Source of the DNA: Schistosoma mansoni
Taxonomy: Eukaryota > Platyhelminthes > Trematoda > Strigeidida > Schistosomatidae
Direction: 5' to 3'
NCBI RefSeq assembly: GCF_000237925.1
Contig: NW_017386021.1
Coordinates: forward strand, 992,001-1,056,000
Length of the DNA stretch: 64,000 bases
This document shows positions 23,001 to 35,000 of this stretch, piece by piece; position 1 is the stretch's first letter, and every line of letters begins with the position of its first letter. Position numbers and translations under genes: made by a program. The notes below the pieces were generated by a model. It searched no databases. It saw nothing but the letters and a program-made list of their open reading frames with translations, and was not told the origin of the DNA.

Positions 23001-26000
23001 TTAAATCGTCTTAAGATTTTCAAGACAATCAGTCGAAATGTGTACATTTGCTTTTTTATGCCTGATACGAATGTCATCATGAAGATTTCTATGGTATAAC
23101 TTCAAGTATATTTCATCGTTTAGGGAAGGCTTTCTGAATTATTATTGTCCACTATTTTTGTTAACTGCTATAGTTAGTTTAGGATGTCTTGCCAACTTAT
23201 TACCAGATTATATATAAGGCAGTGTTGTTACGTAATCTTTATTGACCATCAACATATTCCCTTTTAAATCCACAGTTGTACATCGATCAATCTCTAGTGT
23301 ACTATAGACTAAGGTGAATACATTTCTGACTTGTAGAATTCAATGAACACTTATTAAAGTACAATTCGTTATTGCCCAATTTATGTAGAGAAATCCATTA
23401 TAGATTATTGAAAAATATTTTAGAATAAATGAATTTTGACTGACAGCGAAATCCTGGATGCCTTTTTAATCCTAGAAATTGCAGAATAGCTATATCAAGA
23501 CCATCCGTACGGAATGGATATGTACTAGCAAAACCTGACCAAAAACTCATTCCTATCTGTGAACAACGGAATAATTCCAACTCTTACTAACGATGGCACA
23601 AACCTCAACTGTAGCTGCTACCTTGAAGTGGTGGTCGGGCTTGCCTATCGTGATGACCCAACCGAGCTATATTGGCTGGATCATATGTTCCTGTAGGTCT
23701 TATCATGCCAGACAGGTCGATTGAAGAATGGCAAGACTAAAAGCAGCAACTCAAGGTCTGAGGGCAAAGTCGTGCTGCTGACTGTAGAGGGGTGTTGCAA
23801 CAGTGAGGTGTTTCCCTCGGACAACCAGCATCTGCAGCCATGTTGCCTTCTCACAAGTGAGAAAGAGGTTAGAGAAGGTCGACCCTAAAAGTGTCACGCC
23901 TCACCTTACCTCACGGATTTCCTTCTCCGGCGGTAACGTCCTTTGAAGAACGGAGCTGACACGTCAAAAACTAGCTCTTTTAGACTGGATCCCAGTAGAC
24001 AGTCGTCTGTGCGCTGTCCGACTAAACGGAACAGCAAGGACTCGGAAAGATAGGGTACTGTCGTCGTCGTCTCAGCCTACTCTCCTACTGATTTCAGCTC
24101 AGATGATGTAAAAGATGAGTTTTACAGAAATCGTTCTGACCTCCGAAAAGCTAGGCGCTCTGATGTAGTGATAGTGGCTGGTGACTTTAATGCTCAAGTA
24201 GGTGGACTAAGCGATTAGTGCATTTTTGAGTCCATTACTAGTCACAATCTTTTCATTTTAAAATAATTCTAATAAAATTGCTTTATCGAGGGAATCCGTA
24301 CATAATGTATATATGCCAACAAGGATTGATCAGAAATTCAGTTGTGTATGCTAATAGAGTAATAATTCAAGGTTTTCCTAATAGTGATATATTGCTAGAT
24401 AGCTTATGTTTATAAATGCAATCATTGTAAAAAAAATTTTCTATCTTTTTATTTCCCCTGTCAACTCGTTTAAAAAATGTATCATGCTTACAGGTGAGTA
24501 TACACAAATGGCTGGACGTGCAGGTCGTCGTGGTTTAGATGCTTCCGGTTCTGTAATTATTCTACTTGGTGGAATTGGTAAATCACTTACACCAGGTAGT
24601 TCGGGTTTGCCATCTGAGCATACACTAAGTGATATTATTCTTGGAAAACAAACTCAATTAGTTTCGAAATTTAAAATCACCTACTCTATGATATTACATT
24701 TACATCGAACTAATTGGTTAACTCCACAGGTAATTTTGTTATTGATAATAAATGTACACATTAGTTTTATGTGTATCTTTTTTTCATGTTATCTAGTCTT
24801 TTTATAAAGAATGATGATCTATTCAGTTGAAATCCAATGTATAGAATTATGTAATAATTTTCGTTTGTTTTCTTTTGTCTGTTTACGTATATGTGGGGTA
24901 CATATTCGTTCGCCTGTTTTGCTACCAAATTAATATTTAGAATTTGATTCTAATCTCTGTATTCGTTTGCAATTACTCTTTTAAAACATATATATGCATA
25001 AATAAAGGATGTAATGCGACGAAGTTTCATGGAAGCAGCCAATCTTAGACGTGAACTTGACCGTAAACAATGGTTGTCAGCTTTACGCAAAAAACTAGAT
25101 GAAACAACTACTCTTATACCACCTGCTGGATTGTCATCAAATATACCTCATCAAACTGCTCGTTCTTCAAATAGTAAAGTTACAATATCTATGAATAATA
25201 ATTCTCGTTTATCTGTACCAATTGGTGAGCCTATTTTACAAGTGAAATGTCCTTTTGGTCAAATAAGTTGTTGTGATGCAATGACTACTTATTATCAGGT
25301 TAGTTTCTTATATATATATATATAGTTGAATTAATTTACAATTAAACTCGATCTTTGTTTTAGAATAAAGTATCTTTGTGAAGTGTTTAATAGGAAATCA
25401 AACTATTTAATTTAAACGCCTAACTTCTCTTAATCCACGCGGATTCATCCTGTTTTATAATAATTAAAAGACTCTATATCAAAAGTTTTCAATTTTCGAA
25501 ATGGAATTTTTCATTAAAACAACTTTATAATCTTAAATTTTAATATTTAGTTTTTAGGTGTGAGGATAATCATCTTTTTTTCAGTATTCAATAAAGGTCT
25601 AATATCTAGCATTTTTTCGTTCACTTAGTAGGTCAGTGCTACATATTACGAGTGCCATTTTCACGAGGGATTTCATTTCAATCATATTAAATTATCATAT
25701 GACTTCCATGAACACATTCTGTGGTGCATACACATTTATAATTAAGAGGCAGATGTACCAACAATTCATGGCCACGTATTCTATCGTATTTACCTTGTAT
25801 TGTTAATATGGAGACCGGGTATTATAACCTAATATTGTTAACTGGTCAAAAATGAACATAAACAGATTTGTGTATTTCGGATTTCCTTCTTTGTTTAATG
25901 CTTGTAGATCGCTATTTGTCAAATTTCAACTATACATAACTATATACTGCCGGTACTGTTTTGAGTCATCATATTGTAACCCAGATGATCTCGAGTGCTC

Positions 26001-29000
26001 TTAGAGATGTGAAGACAGTTTTCACTTCCCGGCTCTCCAAATCATAAAAGAATATTCCTTCTCGAGCGACTTGAAAAAGAAACTGGGTCAAGTTACCCGG
26101 GGGCGTGATCACAGAGCACGCGGAACAACTGCTTAAAGCCGGTCACAAACTGAATTGTTATGTGGAGTTTTTGATGTGTTATCCGAGTACTTAAAAAATT
26201 TTCACCGCCGGAGACGAAAATCCGTAGGGTGAGGTAAGGTGTGACATTTTCATGGTTGACTTTTTCTAACTCTTTCCCTCCTTTGTTGGCAGTCTGCATC
26301 TCCTGCAGTTGCTAGTTGTTTGTGGAGAACAACTTACTGCCATCATACCTCTCTAAAGTCACTAGTATGATTTCACCTTCGGACATTGAGTTGCTGCTTT
26401 TAATTTTGCCGTTCTTCAACCGACCTGCTCGGCATGTTAAGACATAAAAGAACTTATGTTCCATCCAATATAGCTTGATTGAGTCATCATCAAACTCGAC
26501 CACCTTGTCAAGGTAGCTGTTACTGTCTGAGTTGTCGATGATTGTTAAAAATTAGTCACAATGTAAAGTAACCAATTTCATATTACCTATACTTCACTGG
26601 TTATGCTGTTGTTAGTCTAAGCATTTTTTCAATGTACTAAAATACTGACATATTTCAAGTTTATTTTGTTTCATGCACGTATGTACTTGTGCATATTTTT
26701 ATAATGGTCATCACTACATTTTCCTATATTGTATATTTAGTGGGTTGTTGAGAGTAAGTTTCATAATTGTGCTATGATATGGTGATGGCCGTGAATGCTG
26801 AAAGTATCCTCACTTAAATATGTTGTGCCTTTATTTCTGTTATCATTATCATTGTTATTATTATTACTATTATATTCACTCAGATTACATAGGTACATAA
26901 GTTGTTATCAGCTTGCACATTTCAAATTATTTCGAAATATATTCACCGTGTTTTATTTTTGTAAAGATTTAAATTATGTACGGACTTCTTTGGGTAAATA
27001 ATGGTCAGAATTTTCTTGGTAGTGATTATTATTTCCCTGAAGAATCTCGGAGTCGGTTGGATAGTAGTGTATCGTTGAAACTAATGAAATTTCAGTCAGT
27101 GAACGTTTCGCAAATATAATTTCACATTTAGTGTGTCTGTGTATTTATTTATGTGAAATGATTAGTTATATTTTCTCTCCGATTTTCAGAATCTTACAAA
27201 TGTTATTCTTTCGTTTTTCATCTTTTTTGCAAATAAATTAGGCCTGTTGCAATTATCAAAAGCTTACATCATCAATTGTCCGTTTACTTTCTGAAGAAAA
27301 TCTAACTGATCTACAACGAGTGTTCTGTCCAGGTCGTATAGTATTTATTCATCTACCACAAAATGATAATTCATTATTGTATAATAAAGTAATTATAAAA
27401 CAACCCAATTGGTTAGTACCAGGTGTTTTGGTTAATTTAACAAAGAAAAAAATCAAGAATGGGAGTGAAATAGAAGTGAGTTAAATCGATTTATTTGGAT
27501 CATATGTAAAAAGACAAAATAGACTTTTCCAGTTTCACCAGTCAGTCATACGCCACGTAGAACCTGGCATGTATGTACATTGGTTCAAGTTACTTAGTCC
27601 TCACTGAAACAGCGACATTAAATTGTTAACATGAATCCAAGAATAGTAGGGTTAGTAAGTGTTAGTGGTAATACAAAAGACTAGCTATAGAAGATAGGAT
27701 TCAAGTAGATATAAACTAGTGTAATAGAAAAAAAATTATGAGAGATCTTTTAACACTCACTATTTGTCCACCGGTGCTAATTAGTAGAAAATCAATCAGT
27801 CAGTCAAGTTATTCTGATAAGAGCCCAATCAGATTATTTAATAGTTTGGACTCCATCCTCTTGACAATATTCATTTAATTTAATCACCCAAAATACTTTG
27901 TTTTCCTTTTTTCATGACAACAGATCATTGTTTGATTGGTTTTGCGCACTTAATTCTGGTATTTGTTATTCCTTTATTGTAGTGCGATATTATCACTTGG
28001 GAATTGTCTAATTTAACAAATCATTCGAGATCATTTCAAAAGTGTAATCAATCCATAAATCACACTGATTCAGTGAATGATATTAATGGTAGAAAACAAG
28101 GAAATATTAACAATAACGCAAATCAATTCAATGAATTAGATGAAGAGGATATTTTGAAAGAAGGTGAAGATGCTCAACTGTCAAATACACCATACCCTCC
28201 ACAATTAATGCCTGTTTATACACCTGAGGTAAGTATATATATATATATATACCATGAACGCATGGTCGTCAGCAAATTGTTCTCCTCTGACATGATCGAC
28301 TATACACATCGTGATTACTCACAAGAACTTTGGAAAATCTCTTTCCAAGGTTATTGTGACAATTGTGTAACTTTACCACCAAGCACGCGTTCAAAATGCA
28401 CAGTTCTTTATAGGAACACCTAATTAGGTAATAAATCACATTGCTCATTAGTGTATATATGGTACTATCTAATAATTTACAATTGCTTGGTCACCTAGTG
28501 TTGACCAGTATCATGTATGTCAAGTCCTTCTTAGTGCTGATAAAATTGTGTTGATCAATTTGCAATATGGCCACTAGTTCAAATGAAGCTGGATGACACG
28601 AGTTGCAATCTGACAGGGAGCGTCAATTCCCTCAAAATTACTGGCACACTATGCTGACGAGTATCAGATGGCACGAAACCTATATTCAGGGTTTCCTGTT
28701 GACTACCTATAACCCCTACCTTGCTTACTATCCAATAATCTTTGTTCCACAAATCGACAGGTAAAATGCCTCATATTCTCATCATTCCATGTGCAATGAA
28801 CTTCATAAAAGTTGGGCACATTCATCTTTCAATTGAATGTCATACAGAGTTCGTTATCACTAGTTCTGCTGTATGTATATTTATCATTACGATTTTTTTT
28901 CTAAAATGTGATCTTATTGTAAGAAGTTTTTACATTTATTTACGAATTTTTTGTAACGGATGATCAAGAACTTTTGATTAACAATTAGCAATCGGGAATC

Positions 29001-32000
29001 GGTGTGACATTAGTAAATAATAATTGCTTAATTAAATCCACCATATTTCACTCGTACATTAAGGTAATATTAAGTCAAGGGTCAAATGGTGATATCTAAG
29101 ATGACGCAAAGCGATTCATATTTAGTTGTATTGAAGTAATTCAATACTTGTTACTTTCATTGTAATGTGAGAGCTCATGATAAATGATGATCATGCACGT
29201 TTGTCAAGGAATAACATGCTGATTGATATGTGATACAATTAGACGCAATTCCTCCTCATACACATGAACGAACTGATATCAAAAAATGAGACACGTTGAT
29301 CATTAGAATAGTGTTTTTTTTATTTCTGGCACAATAGTATACTTTTATACGAAATATCTTCAACAAATGTTGTCCTTTAAAATATACTTAAAAATAATAC
29401 ATTGAACGCAAACATTGATGAAGATTAAACTGTAATTTAGAGACAAGCCAGCTGGCATCGAGAGAATAACTTTTAGATTTTTGCGTTAAATTCAAAATTG
29501 AATGAATTTTCAGTAAAGTTATACTATAGGAATGGGTGAATTATAATTAAGGACGTGACTTTTAGTTTTTGCGCCATGTTTAATTATCATATGTTGTTAA
29601 ATTTGTTGCCATTTTCTGTCTTTATTCTCTTCTCATTCAGCCCATCTTTTGTGTATTGCTTTATATTACTTGTTTATATTGAGTAAACAGTTTTTTCTAA
29701 TAATTTCTGAACGTGACGCACATTTATTTTTTTCATATTCAAAAGTATTTGCATAAGCTAATAACGTTCACTGTATTTATTATTATAAGTACTTCCTATC
29801 AACCCTTGTAACAGTAATATCCAGTTTTGTACATTTCCTGAATCTTTGTTTAGTCAATATCATACGGAATTTCTATGTTGGATTAAACTGCAAAATCGTG
29901 CATGGAGGACAACTCACTGACTCGTTTTAGGTAAAGACCGGTGTCAGACAATGTTGTTTACTCTCACCCTTTCTCTTTCTCCCGGTGATCGACTGGATCA
30001 TGAAGACGTCAACATCTGGAGGGAAACAAAGGATACAATGGACAGCTAGGATGCAGCTGAACGACTTAGACTTCGCGGATGACCTGAATCTTCTATCACA
30101 CACGCAACAACAAATTCAGAAGACGACCAGTATAGCAGCAGCTTCAGCAGTAGTAGGTCTCAACATACACAAGGGGGAAAGCAAGACTCTCGGGTACAAC
30201 ACAACATGCATCAACCGAATCACACTTGATGGAGAAGCTTTGGATGATGTAAAAACATTTACATATCTGGGCAGCATCATTGATGAACACGGTGGATCTG
30301 ATGCATATGTGAAGACGCGGATCGGCAGAGCAAGAGCAACATATTTAAGACTGAAGAACATCTGGAACTCAAAACAATTGTCAAGACAGTTCTACTGTAT
30401 GGGGTGGAAACTTGGAGAACTTCGCAAGCCATCATCCAGAAGATACAGGTGTTTATTAATAGTTGTCTACGCAAAATACTCCGGATCCGTTGGCCAGACA
30501 CTATCGGTAACAACCTACTGTGGTAGAGAACAAACCAGATTTCAGTGGAGGAAGAAATCGGGAAGAAGCGCTGGAAGTGGATAGGATACACATTGAGGAA
30601 AGCACCTAACTGCTTCACAAGGCAAGCCCCCACATGGAATCCTGAAGGCCAGAGGAAAAGAGGGATACCGAAGAACACATAACGCCGAGAAATGGAGATT
30701 GATATGAGAGGAATGAACAAAAGTTGGATAGAACTAGAAAGGAAGGTTCAGGACAAAGTAGGTTGGAGAACGCTGGTCGGCGGCCTATGCTCCATGGGGG
30801 CTTACAGACGTAACTAATAACTAACTAACTTGTTTAAACTCAACAATTTCCATATTTGCGTGCTCTTGGACCTCACTTCGGTTGTTGATAAAGTGTTGTA
30901 AACATTAGCCCCAGATACTGTAATAAACGAGAACACACAGAGACAACCAAATGTGTCTTAATATAACATTACAGAATGTCTTGGTAAAATCTGAGAACCA
31001 TACAGTAAAGACTTCGTTTGCAAGGTATCCATCGATTGTCTCAGATTATGTTGTTCCTTGTTTTCCATAACAATCACTCTACTCTTTGTTCTTGTTCTCT
31101 TCGATTTTCTCAACCTTCTGTCCCCAGGCATTTCGCTTTCGATTGGTGATACATACCACTTATATCTGTCGACACCAGTAGCACACACGAAAATACCAAC
31201 TGTCGTTTGCTCTATTTATACTCTTGTAGTCATTCTTACAAGAGAACTTTCTTTTTTCAAACCTACAGACACATATATCGCCTCAGGTACCTCATGAGTT
31301 GGTGTTTGTAATCAATTTCTGTCGATTCAATAATAAATGAAGCGTTCTTTAAATAAATTATTGCTTTTTGAACTTCCATCTAGTCATTAAATGATAATAA
31401 GTTATTCTTTTTCTCTTTTCAACTATTCATCAAATACCATTAAAATTAAGATTTGCCTGATTCTACACCTGTATTGTATCATATATCAGTTTATTGCAAT
31501 TCTTGCTTTCATCTCGAAGTTGAACAGTTCTGTTACGTACAATTTAGTGAACTGAATTATGAAATTATAATTAGTATCATAAATAATTAAACATTGTGTC
31601 ATTTGTTTAAATTTGTTATTTTAGAATTCTTTTTCCAGTAAAATTCATAAAATGTATTGTCTTTTCCATACTTCTACGTTTATTTTTCATTATAAATTCC
31701 ACTAGTCACTGGAAGATGGTTATGCTCGTTTAACGTTATTATCTAATTTATCTATTCGATCATTTGTGCGAATTACTGATCATGTTTTTACTGTACAACA
31801 ATATTGTAATAATACTGTAAATAATGCAAATATAACATCATCGGAATTATTACTTCGTGGTATTAAACGTCATCGTCAACAAATAGCAGCTAAACAAGCT
31901 GGTATGCATTTAGTGATTGGTTCAAACTCAACTGCAAGTGATTGTGATCCCCTAGTTCTTATGGATGAATTAAATGCGAATTTATTTAATCTTGTAATTT

Positions 32001-35000
32001 CATTGATGCCGGAATCTTCTATGTCACCGATGTTTGGTCTACCAGCTAACTGGCCTACTAAAGTTGATTTAAGAACAGCATTGAAATTCAAGGGAATTTC
32101 AGAGGAGGTAATTATCATGTTGCACAGTAAATTCATATATATATATATATATATCCCAAGTGACAGGTAGTAAGTTTGACTTTAGACGTTTCCTTATGAT
32201 AGCTAGTGAGAGACATTTTCTGGCATTGTTCATAAATGATCTTGATGATTAAAAAAGGCATGGCCGTTATTCTTTTTTTCATCTTGTCACAGGTTTTGGA
32301 ATTTTTTTCTTTTCCTTGAGCGCGGTGACTTTATAGTTAAGTCCAAGGTTCAAGCCCCGCTACATCTATTTTGGTTTAGGCAACCTGTTAGTATACCCAG
32401 GAACATAGTGAATAAGTTAATTTTGTTGACTGTTTAGATTTTTTCTTACTATTGTATAAACTACGTTTATCCTTCTCCTATTGTCTGCATATTTTTATGT
32501 AAAATATTTTAGTAATCCTAAATACATATTCTCTATCATTGACCAAAGTTTTCAGTGCATTTTTAGATTTATCTGACTATCGTATTATATTTGCATTGCG
32601 GTTTACTAGTAGTTACTCAAGTACAGTTCTTATAATTGATTAGTCATCACATTATTATTAAGCTGGAGTGGTGACCTTTTTCACTAGAGACTTCGTTTTC
32701 TAGCCACTCGTTTCCAAGTTCGAGTCCTGCCATATTTGCTTCATTTTCAGCAGCCAGGCTGTTTGACTAGCCCTCACACAAAAGGTTTCGCTCAATATTT
32801 GGGTACATAAGCCTGTTAAGGAGTTAAATCATCATTATTGTCAAGCTGGGTTTGGAGTTTATAGTCTACCAATCTGTTGAAATATGGGTGCTTCATTCTC
32901 ATGTAGCTTAAAGAGTACTACTTCAAACCTTCATAATACAACTGTCACTATCTATAAATAATTTATTTGTGATCATTTAAATTTTTAGGATGCTTGTGTG
33001 TTTGATGAGCATGCTTTACTCAGTGATGAACTAACAACACCACTTCTAACATCGGTTATTACTCAACGTTTGGCTCCCATTAGTTGTCCTGATCTTGTAG
33101 CACATCTGGAACTGATTCATCGTACTTGCCGTCGAAGATGGGCTGTAAAACGAATTGAAGATAGCTTATCTAATTCTCAGTTACAATTAAATACGGAGTA
33201 TGTGGGTCGTTTGTGTGTTCTTGAAGAATTGGGTTTTATCGATTCAGCAACACATACTGGTTGTTTGAGTTTAAAAGGTTAGACATTGTAATTATTTTCA
33301 TCATATACTGTATTTTAAAATGTAAGGAAAAAACTATTTGTTGGAGTGATATGAAACTATATACATTATCGCTTTGCAAAACAATATACACATTAATTGA
33401 TTGTAAAAAGAAATGTGAACTAGTTGAATAGTCGCTTAACTGTTTAATTACTCAGCTTTTAATCAGTGCGTCGTTACAGGTTCATATCCTGTTTTATCTA
33501 ATTTATTTTGAGCAGTTGAACAATATCTCTAGTCCTCCTTCAAATAGTATAGTTCAAATTCAAATGATATAAACCTGTATTTGATAGGTGGTGAGTTACA
33601 TCATGATGAAGATTTCAATAATAAAGTATGTTAGCGATTGACTACCAACATCACTAATTCACTAAATGGACTGAAAATCTATGTACATACAGTATGATCT
33701 GAAAAGTTTAATTAATTAGATAATGCTTACATTAATAGTTAACATTTACTATCTGAATCATTTTAAATTTGTTAATGATGTGATTATCAATTGTGTTGAT
33801 AAACATTTAGTCTAGAGAGAGAGGGGGGGTGAGTAACTTACGAAATTTATGAGAATTTTTATCAGTATGAATAATGTTCAATCATGCATTTTATTTGATG
33901 TTAGATTTAAAATGTCAATTATTTAGAAACGTATTATTAAATTAGCTGTTTATCCATAGATTGTTACTTTGTCCGTTCATCATAAACTTGTGTTGGGTTT
34001 TTTTCTTCTCGCTTTTTTGTAACACCGTACCGGCAATAAGAGAAATTATCATAAATCATTATTTGTCATGCAAAAGAATAACAATGAAAAGTTGTTCCAT
34101 ATCAAGCTGTTTGCTATGTTGTTGGTTTTTGCCGAATTTTGATTTTATTATCGATTTAATGAAAATTTTACCCTCTATTTACATCATTTCACAAAAATCA
34201 ATCGTAGAAAAACAACAGTGTTTCATTACTATCTGTATTGACGACGTGGTGGCGAAATAGTGTGATTTCTTCAGATTTTCAACGTTTTTATTCAATACTG
34301 TTTCCGTTCAGAAAACATTTGGAAGTAATTACTCGTACAATACTGTTTATTCTACATTTCATGTTTTTTTTCAGTCTGTCAAATTGTTGTTCAGTATGTC
34401 ACGTGAACTTGAGTAAATCAAGCCTTATTCCATTTTTTTTATCCAACTCTCTTCTAATCAGTACCGTCTGTACTGTTCATTTGACTTTTCTACACCTATA
34501 TATTTGACATACTATTTCCAGTCTGTGAAACCCATACTATTTAAACTTAGAAGTAGTCAACATGAAACTCTGCTGGACCTAGGTTTCGTGCTATGATATA
34601 TATTCATTCCTGGATCTTTTGTTATTACTTATGTGAAACATTCGACTGACATATCGAAATTGATGAACATTTATATCATATCTGAAAAGTTGTTTGTAAA
34701 TCTTTCGTGATTTTTTCTCAACCTGTGGATAACTGAATTTATTCTTTTTTTTCTACTTCCTTTTTTGTTACATTAATTCAGGTCGAATTGCTTGTGAATT
34801 AACAAAAATGGAAGTGTTAATTACTCAACTACTACTTAATGGTTCATTTACTGATTTATCAGCTCCTGATTTGGCAGCTGTTTTATCGTGTTTTGTATTT
34901 GAAACACGTTCCACTACTGATGCAGAACAATTACAACAACACGATGGACAATATTTACATAGTCTACTTGAATCTCTAATGAAGTTTACTAATGATGATT

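Larger units (their letters stand above)
21392..24493 (+). other. SKI2 intron 9, repeat-filled
   Basis: GTCAGT to CTTACAG. Holds the hammerhead-bearing inverted repeat (21529-22205), a SINE family C unit (22586-22690) and a LINE 5' fragment (23600-24230). Other parts are unassigned. Confidence 0.8.
32108..32988 (+). other. SKI2 intron 14
   Basis: GTAATT to TTTTTAG. A (TA)n run lies at 32135-32154, 27 nt from the donor. Two tRNA-like SINE copies (family E) follow at 32311-32415 and 32664-32825. Confidence 0.7.

Noticed and set aside
23440-23580. Possible further SINE family B copy (CGAAATCCTGGATGCC region)
   Set aside because: Only about two-thirds similar over 35 nt, with no recognisable head or ribozyme core.
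30958-31297. Opposed frames with a minus-strand TATA-like box, considered as an LTR or gene
   Set aside because: No paired repeat, target duplication or domain was found; left as a remark in the intron entry.
32311-32825. tRNA genes suggested by box A/box B matches
   Set aside because: No cloverleaf with acceptor and anticodon stems can be drawn; they fit tRNA-derived SINE heads.
33961-34507. Two hydrophobic frames in SKI2 intron 15
   Set aside because: Phe/Ile/Ser-rich translations are typical of AT-rich introns; no domain and no splice support.
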